Origin: Roseiarcus sp963730555
Lineage (GTDB): Bacteria > Pseudomonadota > Alphaproteobacteria > Rhizobiales > Beijerinckiaceae
Reading direction: 5' to 3'
Length of the DNA: 64,000 nt
NCBI GenBank assembly: GCA_963730555.1
Contig: CAVSSS010000024.1
Span: 62,001-126,000 of the forward strand
In this document: piece by piece, positions 1 to 8,652 of the stretch
Layout of the letters: every line of letters starts with the position of its first letter
Position numbering within the stretch: the stretch's first letter is position 1
The notes under the pieces: model-generated
Databases searched by the model: none
Seen by the model: only the letters and a program-made list of their open reading frames with translations
What the model was told of the DNA's origin: nothing
Made by a program: the position numbers and the translations under genes

Positions 1-1
1 A

Positions 2-1660
2 ACCTACTGGCCGCCCGAGCCGCGTTACGGCCGGCCCTCGTTCCGTCAGGTCCTCCAGTCGATCGATGCTGCGTGGCGCACGCAGCGCGATCAGATGGAA
101 AGCCGCGGCCTTACCCTCGCCGAGCATTTGGCGAAACTCTCCGAGTTGAACGCCGGGCCTGGCGTGACGCCCGCGGACCTCACGCGCGTCAGCGATGCGC
201 TCTTGAGCGCGGTCGATCCTGTGCACGGGGGCTTGAGGGGCGCGCCGAAATTCCCCAATGCGCCGATCTTCCGCTTCTTCTGGAACGAGATGTTCCGCCG
301 TCGCGATCCGCGCTTTGGCGAGGCGGTGCGTGCGATGCTCGAGGCGATGAACGCCGGCGGCATCTACGACCATCTCGGCGGCGGCTACGCGCGCTATTCG
401 ACTGACGAGGTGTGGCTCGTGCCCCATTTCGAGAAGATGCTTTACGACAACGCGCAGATCCTCGAATTGCTGGCGCTCGCTCAATCTTTGCAGCCCGATC
501 CGACCTTCGCCGAACGGGCGCAAGAGACGGTCGGGTGGCTGATGCGCGAAATGCGGGTCGGCGACGCCTTTGCCGCCTCCCTCGATGCCGATCAGGACGG
601 CGAGGAAGGCCTGTTCTATGTCTGGAACGAAGAGGAGGTCGACGCGGCCTTGGGCGAAGCGTCGACGCGCTTCAAGGCCGCCTACGACGTTACTCCTGAA
701 GGCAACTGGGAAGGCCGAACGGTGTTGCGCCGGATCACTCCGCGCGGCTCGCCTGAAGCGGAGGCCGAGCTTGTGACGGCCCGCGCGAGACTGTTCGCCC
801 GGCGCGAGGCGCGTCCAAAGCCTGGACGCGACGACAAGGTGCTGGCGGACTGGAACGGCCTCATCATCGCCGTGCTCGCCCGCGCCAGCGCGACATTCGA
901 CGAGCCAGCGTGGCTCGAGACGGCGCGCGCGGCCTTCGATTTCATTTTGGCGAAGCTGCGCGGACCCGACGGCCGGCTCCTGCATGCCTGGCGCGAGGGC
1001 CATCCCGGAGCCCGCGCGCTCATCGACGACTATGCGTCGATGGCCCAAGCCGCGCTTGGCTTGTTCGAGGCGAGCGGCAAGCCCGCGGACCTCGAAGCCG
1101 CGCGCAGGCTTGCGGGCGAAGCCATCGATCTGTTCGGCGACGGCGCGGGCGGGTTCTTCCTCACCGCGAGCGACGCCGCCGACGTGCCCGGCGCGCGCCC
1201 GCGCCAGGCGCATGATGGCGCGACGCCGTCCGGAATCGGGCTTCTCGCCGAGACCTTCGTCCGGCTCTGGCATCTGACCGACGAGGCGCGCTGGCGCGAG
1301 GCGACCGAAGGCCTTGTCCGCGCCGTCTCGGGCGCGCCGGAGGGCCTCGGCGGCAGCCCGCTCACGCTCATGAGTGCCGACATGCTCGCGCGGGGCGGCT
1401 CGGTGGTTATCGACGGGCCGCTCGACGATCCGCGCGCGCAAGCGCTCGCTGAGGTCGCGCTTCGCGCGCCCGACCCGTCGCTAGCCGTGCTGCGCCTGGA
1501 CCGCACCTTATGGCCGGACGGCCCTCCGCGAGCCGACCTGCCGCGCGCCGGCCAGCCGATCGCGATGCTGTGCCAGGGCCAGACCTGCTCGCTCCCGGTC
1601 ACAACGCCGGAAGCGCTGCAAGCGCTTTTGGAGGCGCGACGCGTCGGCGCGCCAGCCTGA
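2..1660 (+). CDS. Thioredoxin domain-containing protein, DUF255/YyaL family (5' end outside window)
   Basis: The reading frame is open from the first bases of the window, so the N-terminal thioredoxin-like part is mostly missing; 552 codons are visible. The first visible residues, TYWPPEPRYGRPSF, match the end of the thioredoxin-fold (DUF255) domain. The rest resembles the six-hairpin glycosidase-like (alpha/alpha toroid) part of YyaL/SPATA20 proteins, including GRDDKVLADWNG near residue 275 and a Cys-rich tail (LCQGQTCSLP). The biochemical role of the family is not settled; a redox or sugar-epimerase-like function has been suggested from folds only. It stops about 90 bases before the CDF transporter start on the same strand. 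Family assignment is firm, function is not. Confidence 0.85.
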   Translation, partial: TYWPPEPRYGRPSFRQVLQSIDAAWRTQRDQMESRGLTLAEHLAKLSELNAGPGVTPADLTRVSDALLSAVDPVHGGLRGAPKFPNAPIFRFFWNEMFRRRDPRFGEAVRAMLEAMNAGGIYDHLGGGYARYSTDEVWLVPHFEKMLYDNAQILELLALAQSLQPDPTFAERAQETVGWLMREMRVGDAFAASLDADQDGEEGLFYVWNEEEVDAALGEASTRFKAAYDVTPEGNWEGRTVLRRITPRGSPEAEAELVTARARLFARREARPKPGRDDKVLADWNGLIIAVLARASATFDEPAWLETARAAFDFILAKLRGPDGRLLHAWREGHPGARALIDDYASMAQAALGLFEASGKPADLEAARRLAGEAIDLFGDGAGGFFLTASDAADVPGARPRQAHDGATPSGIGLLAETFVRLWHLTDEARWREATEGLVRAVSGAPEGLGGSPLTLMSADMLARGGSVVIDGPLDDPRAQALAEVALRAPDPSLAVLRLDRTLWPDGPPRADLPRAGQPIAMLCQGQTCSLPVTTPEALQALLEARRVGAPA

Positions 1661-1751
1661 TTTCATCTTGAGGGCACTTCGTTGGCGCGTGAGGAACCAG
1701 CCGCGCGGTCGCCGCTTACCGGCGAGCCTTAGCGTCGCGAGACCATGCCGC

Positions 1752-2732
1752 ATGGACAAAACGTTGTCGTCCAAAACCATCGTCTGGGTCGAGCTCATCG
1801 CCGACGTGCTCGTGGCTATCGCCAAATTGGTCGCTGCATTCTTCACCGGCAGCGCCGCGATGGCCGCCGAAGGGGTCCACTCGGTCGTCGATGTCGGAAG
1901 CGGCGGGTTGATGCTTTACGGCTATCGGCGCTCGCAGCTCGGCCCGGATAGCCGCCATCCGCTCGGCCACGGTCGGGAGCTCTATTTCTGGAGCTTTGTG
2001 GTCGCCCTGTTGTTCTTCACGCTCGGCGCGGGCTATTCGATTTTCGAGGGCGTACGGCGCATATTGAGCCCGGCCGATATTCGCTCGCAGCTCGTGATTT
2101 ATGTCGTGCTGGCGGCGGAAGCCCTGTTCGACGGCGTCTCGTTTGTGCTCGCTTTAGGCGCATTCCGCGCAGCCAAAGGCGACCTCGGATACTGGGAGGC
2201 GATAACGAAGAGCAAAGACGCTCCAAGTTTCATCGTCCTCGCTGAAGATACCGCAGGCCTCGCGGGGATCGCGGCGGCGGCGGCGGGCACGCTCCTCGCC
2301 ACCAGCCTCAATCTTCCGGTCGCGGATGGCGTCGCCTCGGTCGTGGTTGGGCTGGTCCTCGCATTTGTAGGCTGGGTTCTGGTGCGGGAGAGCAAGGGCC
2401 TCTTGATTGGCGAACAAGCAAGCAGCGAGTTGTCCCAATCCATCCTTGCCTTGGCCGAGAGCCAAGATGGCGTCGAGGGCGCGAATGGCGTCGTCACCAC
2501 GCATCTTGCGCCCGACCAGGTCGTCGTCACGCTCAGCCTCGAATTCTCCGACGAATTGCGCACGCCTGAGATCGAGGAGGCGGTGCGGTCGCTGGAAGCG
2601 CGGATCCGCGCAAAGCACCCGGAGGTGATCGCTCTGTTTGTCAAACCGCAGAGTCATTCTGGCTTCAGGGAAGCTATGCGTGCGCGCCGCCGCAACATCG
2701 CGTTCACGAAAGTTGAGAAGGGGCCGGACTAA
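1752..2732 (+). CDS. Cation diffusion facilitator (CDF) family transporter
   Basis: Inner-membrane antiporter of the CDF family, which exports divalent metals (Zn, Fe, Co, Mn) in exchange for protons. The N-terminal half has several hydrophobic segments, with the HSVVDVGS motif in TM2 and a second acidic signature EDTAGLAG in TM5 that supply the metal-site ligands. The C-terminal cytoplasmic domain (from about residue 235) has the usual alpha/beta metal-sensing fold and ends in a basic tail. I chose ATG 1752 (MDKTLSSKTIVWVEL) because the longer frame, from TTG 1668, adds a basic non-membrane stretch and runs almost to the previous stop codon. At 326 residues the length is normal. The metal specificity cannot be read from the sequence. 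Confidence 0.88.
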   Translation: MDKTLSSKTIVWVELIADVLVAIAKLVAAFFTGSAAMAAEGVHSVVDVGSGGLMLYGYRRSQLGPDSRHPLGHGRELYFWSFVVALLFFTLGAGYSIFEGVRRILSPADIRSQLVIYVVLAAEALFDGVSFVLALGAFRAAKGDLGYWEAITKSKDAPSFIVLAEDTAGLAGIAAAAAGTLLATSLNLPVADGVASVVVGLVLAFVGWVLVRESKGLLIGEQASSELSQSILALAESQDGVEGANGVVTTHLAPDQVVVTLSLEFSDELRTPEIEEAVRSLEARIRAKHPEVIALFVKPQSHSGFREAMRARRRNIAFTKVEKGPD

Positions 2733-2752
2733 GCGTCCCGAGTTCGCGATCG

Positions 2753-3007
2753 TCATAGCAACTTGTAAGCAGAAAACCCGCGCTGCGCCGCTCTTTGCGC
2801 GATCCATTTCTCAGCATCGGCCGCGTTCGGGCATATGCGAAATTCTCGCATTTCCGTCTCGACCTTGTCCTTGTGATCCCGTCTGGCATGGCAGCTCGCC
2901 CGGAAGAGTCGGCCGCCCTCAATGCTCTCGACCGCGCCACAGAACTCTGCGCCGTCTTCGGCTTTCAAACTTGGCCGGCGCGCTCGGTTTGTAGGGAAGG
3001 ACGCCAT
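2753..3007 (-). CDS. Small hypothetical protein (84 aa)
   Basis: Reads MASFPTNRARRPSLK then a soluble segment containing LFRASCHARRDHKD, REFRICPNAADAEKW and a C-terminal AAQRGFSAYKLL. The composition (Trp, Tyr, Cys spaced in a compact alpha/beta-like pattern) looks like a real small protein and not a shadow; there is no competing gene on the other strand. It starts with ATG, and a strong hairpin lies 18 bases upstream of the start on the same strand. I do not recognise a named family. Moderate confidence that it is translated. Confidence 0.5.
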   Translation of the reverse strand: MASFPTNRARRPSLKAEDGAEFCGAVESIEGGRLFRASCHARRDHKDKVETEMREFRICPNAADAEKWIAQRAAQRGFSAYKLL

Positions 3008-3025
3008 GGATCGGCCTGCGAAAAG

Positions 3026-3052
3026 CCCCGCGCATTGGGGCTATGCGCGGGG
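3026..3052 (-). terminator. GC-rich hairpin, possible terminator of the small ORF at 3068-3163
   Basis: A perfect 10-bp inverted repeat, CCCCGCGCAT and ATGCGCGGGG, with a 7-base loop. Read on the minus strand it begins 15 bases after the TAA stop at 3068-3070 and is followed by CTTTTC, a short U-rich tail. This fits a Rho-independent terminator on the minus strand; on the plus strand no U tract follows. The weak tail leaves a regulatory hairpin as an alternative. Confidence 0.45.
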
Positions 3053-3067
3053 TGAAGTGCGCGTCCT

Positions 3068-3163
3068 TTATGCGGCCGGACGCGCGACTAGCACGTATCC
3101 CGAAACCTCGGCCACGGCTTTATTGTTCCATTGCACGTCAACTATCGGGCCTTTGCTCTTCAT
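3068..3163 (-). CDS. Very small possible protein (31 aa)
   Basis: ATG at 3163 opens a short frame starting MKSKGPIVDVQWNNK and ending SGYVLVARPAA, followed by TAA and then the hairpin at 3026-3052. The frame is also open upstream of this ATG (ATSWLQ before the Met), so the true start may lie further up, where an AGGAGG occurs near 3215. Composition is protein-like with alternating beta-type hydrophobics. Evidence is limited to that and the hairpin directly after the stop; treat as a candidate only. The rest of 3164-3408 holds no other gene I can support. Confidence 0.25.
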   Translation of the reverse strand: MKSKGPIVDVQWNNKAVAEVSGYVLVARPAA

Positions 3164-3408
3164 TTGCAACCAGGAGGTTGCGCCGCGGATGAGCGGACTC
3201 GCACAGCCGAGCCTCCTGCAGGAATTAAACAGTATGGTCGCGTTTGTTCTAACTTTTGATCGTTGAATTAATGGTTAGGCATCCATCGCCTCGTGCAAGA
3301 GCCACGGCCTCTTCGGTGACGGGGCTTCGCATCGCGCTGGTTGACTTCAATCCGCCAAGCCATGATGCAGCCCCACGTCGTACCCGCGCGCGCTCACAAG
3401 GACGCCTC

Positions 3409-4836
3409 GTGTCGCCTGAAGAATTCCGCCGCTATGGCCATGAACTCATCGACTGGCTCGCCGACTATCACGAAAGCTTGGCCGAACGGCCAGTGATGGC
3501 AAAGACCAGGCCCGGCGAGATCCGCGACGCCCTGCCCTGCGCGCCGCCCGACGAGCCGGAAGACTTCCGCGCGGCGATCGCGGACCTCAATCGACTCGTC
3601 GTTCCGGGCCTTTCGCTTTGGCAGCATCGGCGCTTCTTCGGCTATTTCCCCGCCAACGCGCTGCACGCCGGAATCCTCGGCGATCTTGTCAGCACCGGAC
3701 TCGGCGTGATCGGGCTCTCGTGGCAATCGAGCCCGGCGGTGACGGAGATCGAGGAAGTCGTCACCGATTGGCTCCGGCAGATGCTTGGCCTCTCGCCCGC
3801 CTGGAGCGGCGTGATCCAGGACACGGCCTCGACCAGCACCCTGGTCGCGCTCATTTGCGCCCGCGAACGGGCGACCAACTATGCGCTGGCGCGCGGCGGC
3901 CTGCAGGGAGAAGCGCGCACGCCGCGCGTCTATGTGTCGGCCCATGCGCATAGCTCGGTCGACAAGGGCGCGCTGCTCGCCGGCTTCGGCCGCGACAATC
4001 TGCGTTTCGTTCCGTTCGACGCGAAATATGCGATGCGCGCCGACGCTCTCGCCGAAATGGTCAAAGAGGATCTCGCCAACGGCGACCTGGCCTCAGCGAT
4101 CGTCGCCACCGTCGGCACGACGGCGACGACCGCGATCGACCCGATCGCGGCGATAGCGGAGGTCGCGCGACACCACGGAATTTGGCTACATGTCGACGCC
4201 GCAATGGCGGGCAGCGCGATGATCCTGCCCGAATGCCGCTGGATGTGGGAGGGCGTCGAAGGCGCGGACTCGCTGGTGATCAATGCGCATAAGTGGCTCG
4301 GCGCGCCATTCGACTGCTCGGTCTACTATGTGCGCGATCCCGAGCATCTGATGCGGGTGATGTCGACCAACCCGAGCTTCCTGCAATCCTCCGTCGACGG
4401 CGAGGTCAAGAACCTGCGCGACTGGGGCATCCCGCTCGGGCGCCGCTTCCGGGCGCTGAAACTCTGGTTCGTCATCCGCGAACAGGGCGTGAGCGGCTTG
4501 CAGAAGCGGTTGAGGCGCGACATGGCCAATGCGCGCTGGCTCGCGGATGAGGTCGCAGCGACGCCGGGCTGGCGGGTGCTCGCTCCAGTTCCCTTGCAGA
4601 CCGTGTGCGTGCGCCACGAACCGGCTGGCCTCGCCGGCGAGGCGCTTGACGCCCGCACGACCGCCTGGGTCGAGGCGGTCAATCGCTCGGGCGCGGCCTA
4701 TCTGACGCCAGCGGTCCTGGACGGCCGCTGGATGGCGCGCGTGTCGATCGGCGCGCTGGCGACGGAGGAAGCAGACGTCGTCGCGGTCTGGGCGACGATG
4801 AGGCAGGCGGCGGAGGGCAAGCTATGCAGACGCTAA
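3409..4836 (+). CDS. PLP-dependent group II amino acid decarboxylase (aromatic amino acid decarboxylase family)
   Basis: Fold-type I PLP enzyme of the family that includes aromatic-L-amino-acid, tyrosine and glutamate decarboxylases. The PLP lysine is in INAHKWLG (Lys about 295), and the cofactor-binding Asp/His region is in IWLHVDAAMAGSAM. The N-terminal RRYGHELIDWLADYHES and WQHRRFFGYFPANALHAGILGD segments are typical. I prefer GTG 3409 because AAGGA lies 6 bases upstream and the resulting 475 residues match the family; an in-frame ATG at 3271 and TTG at 3256 would add poorly conserved sequence. The product amine cannot be predicted. No transporter or regulator is adjacent; the next gene is an AGPS-like oxidase on the same strand after 178 bases. 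Confidence 0.85.
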   Translation: MSPEEFRRYGHELIDWLADYHESLAERPVMAKTRPGEIRDALPCAPPDEPEDFRAAIADLNRLVVPGLSLWQHRRFFGYFPANALHAGILGDLVSTGLGVIGLSWQSSPAVTEIEEVVTDWLRQMLGLSPAWSGVIQDTASTSTLVALICARERATNYALARGGLQGEARTPRVYVSAHAHSSVDKGALLAGFGRDNLRFVPFDAKYAMRADALAEMVKEDLANGDLASAIVATVGTTATTAIDPIAAIAEVARHHGIWLHVDAAMAGSAMILPECRWMWEGVEGADSLVINAHKWLGAPFDCSVYYVRDPEHLMRVMSTNPSFLQSSVDGEVKNLRDWGIPLGRRFRALKLWFVIREQGVSGLQKRLRRDMANARWLADEVAATPGWRVLAPVPLQTVCVRHEPAGLAGEALDARTTAWVEAVNRSGAAYLTPAVLDGRWMARVSIGALATEEADVVAVWATMRQAAEGKLCRR

Positions 4837-5014
4837 GCTCTTCCGAATTGCTGGCGGCGACGCGCGGGCTCGGTCTCCGCACGCCGGCTAACCCGGCAGC
4901 CATGGTGCGAGCCGCGCGTGACCGGCGCTAAGATCGTAGACGCCTCTGCTCGTTATCTTATAACTCGACTCAACGGCCTTAAGGGCGGGCTCAGATGCAA
5001 TAGAGGAACCAGGG

Positions 5015-6583
5015 ATGGAGCGCAGGCTCAAATTCTACGGCTGGGGGCGCGAGGGCGAGGGCCTCGATGAGGCCGAGCAGGCGCGCGTGTTCCGTTTCGT
5101 CGCAGAGAAGCTCGGCGCCGAGCCGCGCGCCCCCGCCGCGCGGCCGCAAGCCTCCGACATCACGCTTCGGGCGCCGCGCATCTCAGCCCCCGCCGCGCTC
5201 GCGAACGTGCTCACGCAAGATCCGCACGAACGGCTGCTGCACACTTACGGCAAGTCCTACCCCGAAACCGTGCGCGCCTTCGCCCTCGATTTCGCCAACG
5301 CGCCCGACTTCGTCGCGCTGCCGGAGACCGAAGCCGACATCGTCGCCGTGTTCGACTGGGCAAGCGGAGCAAAGGTCGCGGCTGTTCCGTTCGGCGGCGG
5401 CTCGTCGGTGGTCGGCGGCGTCGAGCCGATCGTCGGCGACACGTACAAAGCCGCGGTCAGCCTCGACATGCGGCGCTTGAACCGCGTGCTCGAAGTGGAC
5501 ACAGTGAGCCGCGCCGCGCGCATTCAGGCCGGCATCTTAGGCCCCGCGATCGAGGCGGCGCTTAAAGTCCATGGCTTCGCTTTGCGCCACTATCCGCAGA
5601 GCTTCGAGTTCTCGACGCTCGGCGGGTGGATCGCCACGCGCTCCGGCGGCCATTTTGCCACGCTTTACACGCATATCGACGATCTCGTTGAAAGCCTGCG
5701 GACCGTGACGCCGGCGGGAATCATGGAGTCGCGCCGCCTGCCGGGCTCGGGTGCGGGCCCCAGCCCCGACCGCATGATGATCGGCTCGGAGGGAGCGCTT
5801 GGCGTCATCACCGAGGCGTGGATGCGGCTGCAAGGGCGGCCGCGCTTCCGCGCCGACGCCGTATTCGGCTTCCCCGATTTCTTCGCCGCGGCGCGAGCCG
5901 TCCGCGCCGCGTCCCAGGCGGGGCTCTATCCGTCGAACCTGCGCGTCATCGACAACCACGAAGCGGGAACCTACGGCGTCAATGCCTATGAGGAGAGCGT
6001 CCTCGTGCTCGCCTTCGAATCCGCCGACCATCCGGTGGAAGCCTGGATGGCGCGTGCGGTCGAGCTCATGGCCGATAACGGCGGGCGCCGCCACGCCGAT
6101 GAGGCGGCGGGCTCGCGTTGGCGCACCGCCTTCATCCGCATGCCTTATGGGCGCGAGCTGACCGTCCCGATGGGTGTCATCAACGACACGTTCGAGACCG
6201 CCATCACCTGGAATAAATTCGAGCCGTTCCACGACGCCGTGCGCAAGGCGACGGAAGACGCGCTTGTCGAGGCGACGGGCCGCAAGGGATCCGTCTCGAC
6301 CCGCTTCACCCACGTCTACCCGGATGGGCCAGCAGTCTATTACACGTTCAACGTGCTTGGCGATCCGGGGCGGCTCATCGAGCAATGGCGGCACATCAAG
6401 ACGCGCGCCTCCGACGCGCTGATCGCGGCCGGCGGTACGATCACCCACCATCACGCGGTGGGCCGCGACCATATGCCCTGGTATCGCGCGCAGCGGCCCG
6501 ACTTGTTCGGCAAAGCGTTCGCCGCGGCGAAGAGCGCGCTGGACCCCGCTGGGATCATGAACCCAGGCGTGCTGATCCCGTAA
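5015..6583 (+). CDS. FAD-binding oxidase, alkyldihydroxyacetonephosphate synthase (AGPS)-like
   Basis: VAO-type flavoprotein. An FAD_binding_4 domain spans about residues 95-270 (PFGGGSSVVGGVEP for pyrophosphate binding, then GGWIATRSGGHFATLY and MIGSEGALGVITEAWMRL), followed by a FAD-oxidase C domain. Near the C-terminus ITHHHAVGRDHMPW matches the His-rich active-site motif of AGPS, and the protein ends LDPAGIMNPGVLIP as usual. The 522 residues fit the bacterial AGPS-like branch, which generally lacks a peroxisomal signal and whose substrate is often not the ether-lipid precursor. ATG 5015 has GAGGAACC just upstream. Ether-lipid synthesis is not otherwise supported by neighbours, so the substrate is open. 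Confidence 0.85.
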   Translation: MERRLKFYGWGREGEGLDEAEQARVFRFVAEKLGAEPRAPAARPQASDITLRAPRISAPAALANVLTQDPHERLLHTYGKSYPETVRAFALDFANAPDFVALPETEADIVAVFDWASGAKVAAVPFGGGSSVVGGVEPIVGDTYKAAVSLDMRRLNRVLEVDTVSRAARIQAGILGPAIEAALKVHGFALRHYPQSFEFSTLGGWIATRSGGHFATLYTHIDDLVESLRTVTPAGIMESRRLPGSGAGPSPDRMMIGSEGALGVITEAWMRLQGRPRFRADAVFGFPDFFAAARAVRAASQAGLYPSNLRVIDNHEAGTYGVNAYEESVLVLAFESADHPVEAWMARAVELMADNGGRRHADEAAGSRWRTAFIRMPYGRELTVPMGVINDTFETAITWNKFEPFHDAVRKATEDALVEATGRKGSVSTRFTHVYPDGPAVYYTFNVLGDPGRLIEQWRHIKTRASDALIAAGGTITHHHAVGRDHMPWYRAQRPDLFGKAFAAAKSALDPAGIMNPGVLIP

Positions 6584-6612
6584 GCGCCCACGGCGCTGCA
6601 GCCGCCAGCGTG

Positions 6613-6897
6613 TCAAACCTTCTTTTCGCCAGGGCGAATTTCGGTTCGGAACGCTTCTGCGTGCTTGACCAGACCATCGTAGTCCGCAACGGTTCTCAGC
6701 ATCATCGAGTCCTGCGAAGCCCTGTCGTCCGCATGCCTAGCGAGACGGTCATAATCGGACGCGATTCTGAGCATCATCGCTCTCGCAGTCGGATCCAGAC
6801 AGTCGTCGGCCAGCGTCCGCATTTCTTCGCCCCGCATGCGCCAATGCGCCGCGCTCTTGAAGACATCACTCGGGTCCAGAACGCCCTCTCGCTTCAT
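6613..6897 (-). CDS. Small hypothetical protein (94 aa), rhizobial type
   Basis: Soluble helical protein starting MKREGVLDPSDVFKSAAHW and containing two related helical segments, AMMLRIASDYDRLARHAD and SMMLRTVADYDGLVKHAE, which look like an internal repeat of about 28 residues. ATG 6897 is preceded by GGAGGAACGC, an excellent ribosome-binding site, so I reject the 20-residue longer form starting at 6957. Proteins with this MRGEEMRTLAD pattern are frequent in Hyphomicrobiales genomes but have no assigned function that I know. It is convergent with the AGPS-like gene. Confidence 0.7.
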   Translation of the reverse strand: MKREGVLDPSDVFKSAAHWRMRGEEMRTLADDCLDPTARAMMLRIASDYDRLARHADDRASQDSMMLRTVADYDGLVKHAEAFRTEIRPGEKKV

Positions 6898-6993
6898 CGC
6901 GTTCCTCCTGCCCCCAAGAGACGCGCTATCACGCGAACAACCGCCGCGCCACGGCATAAAGTTGACGCGCGCCCAACGCGGGCCCGCGGATCG

Positions 6994-8268
6994 CTATTTC
7001 GCGGGCGCCGTCTCCGGCAAAGTCGCCAGGATCGGCAGGACCAAGATGGCCACGACCGCGATCATGGCGCCTGGGACCATTGTCGAACCGGTTCGTTCCG
7101 TGAGCACCTGGGCGACATAGGGGGTTAGACCGCCGAAGATGGCGGTGGCCGACGTCGCCCCAAGGGCCAGACCGCTGATGCGGCCCTCGCCCGGGAATTG
7201 TTCGGCGGTCGTGATCGCGCCGACGGCGCTGATCGCGCCTGCGACGCCTGCGAGGATCAGAGCCCCGAGAAGCGCGTAGGAAGGCGAGCCCCGAGCCATC
7301 CAATAAAAGAGTGCGACAGGCAGGATCACGCTCAATGCGCAGAGAGAAATCAGAACAGGTTTCCGGCCAAGCCGGTCTGACAACGTTCCTGCAAATGGCG
7401 TGACGACGATGACGGCGATCGCAGCGGCCGTGGAGAGCCGAAGCAACTCGCTCTCATTGAGCTTTCCGACGGACACCAGGAATGCGGGCACATAGGTGAT
7501 CCCGACATAATAGGTGATCGAGCCTAAGCCGGAGATGGCGAAGGCTCTGAGAATGCCAAGACGAAATTTTGTGAGTGCGTCAAGCACCGGATGCGTGGGC
7601 ACGGTCCCGCTGGCCTGCTGCCGTTCGAAGTCGGGCGATTCTTGCATCGTCGTGCGGGCGATCCCCACGCTTCCCGCGAGAGCGGCGCCGACGAGAAAAG
7701 GGATGCGCCATCCCCACGATTCCAAACTTGCGGAGCTGATCGAACTCACGGTCACTAGGCAGACGCCAACCGCGAACAGCCCCCCGATCTCGCTGGACGC
7801 GGAAGCCATCGACGCAACCAGGCCGCGCCGCGTGCGAGGCGCGCTTTCAAGCAAATAGGCGACGACCGCGTTGTACTCGCCCCCGACTGAAAACCCCATG
7901 ACGCACCGAAGCGCGAAGAGAAGCCAGCCGGCCGCCGCGCCGGCTTCCGCGTAGGTCGGCAGCAACGCCGTGCCGAACATCGTCACGGTCATGAGCCCGA
8001 CGGATAAGAGCATCGTTCGCCGCCGCCCGAAACGATCCCCGATATGGCCAAAGAAGACGCCGCCGAGCGGCCGCAACAGATAGGCGATTGCGAATGCGGC
8101 CAGAGTCGTGTTGAGCGCCGTCCCGCCGGGGCCAAAGAACACCCGCGAAAGCACCGTGGCGAGATAAAGGTAGAGGGTGAAGTCATACCACTCGACGACC
8201 GTCGAGAACGCCGCGACGGCGATCGAGGCGCGAGACATCGTCTTCTGTGGGGGGCGAGAGTTGGTCAT
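6994..8268 (-). CDS. MFS transporter, metabolite:H+ symporter (MHS) subfamily
   Basis: Twelve-helix inner-membrane symporter of the MHS group (ShiA/KgtP/ProP relatives), which imports small carboxylates or compatible solutes with protons. Seen in the sequence: the N-terminal STVVEWYDFTLYLYLATVL, the motif A loop GHIGDRFGRRRTML between TM2 and TM3, GGEYNAVVAYLLE around TM4-5, and a second motif A-like GTLSDRLGRKPVL mid-protein. ATG 8268 (MTNSRPPQK) gives 424 residues, normal for the group; the longer frame to 8406 adds a non-membrane Pro-rich leader. No substrate-defining neighbour is present. Confidence 0.85.
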   Translation of the reverse strand: MTNSRPPQKTMSRASIAVAAFSTVVEWYDFTLYLYLATVLSRVFFGPGGTALNTTLAAFAIAYLLRPLGGVFFGHIGDRFGRRRTMLLSVGLMTVTMFGTALLPTYAEAGAAAGWLLFALRCVMGFSVGGEYNAVVAYLLESAPRTRRGLVASMASASSEIGGLFAVGVCLVTVSSISSASLESWGWRIPFLVGAALAGSVGIARTTMQESPDFERQQASGTVPTHPVLDALTKFRLGILRAFAISGLGSITYYVGITYVPAFLVSVGKLNESELLRLSTAAAIAVIVVTPFAGTLSDRLGRKPVLISLCALSVILPVALFYWMARGSPSYALLGALILAGVAGAISAVGAITTAEQFPGEGRISGLALGATSATAIFGGLTPYVAQVLTERTGSTMVPGAMIAVVAILVLPILATLPETAPAK

Positions 8269-8652
8269 TCGTGCCCGCAACTCTCGAGGAATCTCGTCCG
8301 GTGGCGCAGGCGGAGTCGCTTCTGTCGGGTCGGGGCCTGCGTCAAGCCGGCGTGGAAAGGACCGCGCACCACAAAGGGATGATGGGCGTTGTCCATAGCA
8401 AAGCATTTCCGCGCGCTCGCAATCAAGAGCGCCAGGGCACCACTAGGCCGAAGCCGGCTGGGATGCGTTAGAAACGTGGGCGAAAGGCGCAGCGCCGGGC
8501 CAGTGGCGCAACCATGCTTAAATCGTCAGGGAGTTTCCCTCCGAGCCGCAACGTCCACCAAGACCTGCGTATACGATGCCTCAGACTGATCACCGCTGGC
8601 AGCGTCATCACCCGCGTGCACGCGGTCGGGCGTGCCAAGTCGACTGAATTGT
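8269..8652. other. Intergenic region without a supported gene
   Basis: Between the start of the MFS gene and the end of the diguanylate cyclase gene. Only short overlapping frames occur, none with a family resemblance or good ribosome-binding site. It should hold the MFS promoter and the cyclase terminator, but I see no clear consensus boxes or hairpin with a U tract. Confidence 0.4.

Noticed and set aside
5537..6616. 359-codon minus-strand frame opposite the AGPS-like gene
   Set aside because: High-GC antisense shadow, no signal or domain pattern.
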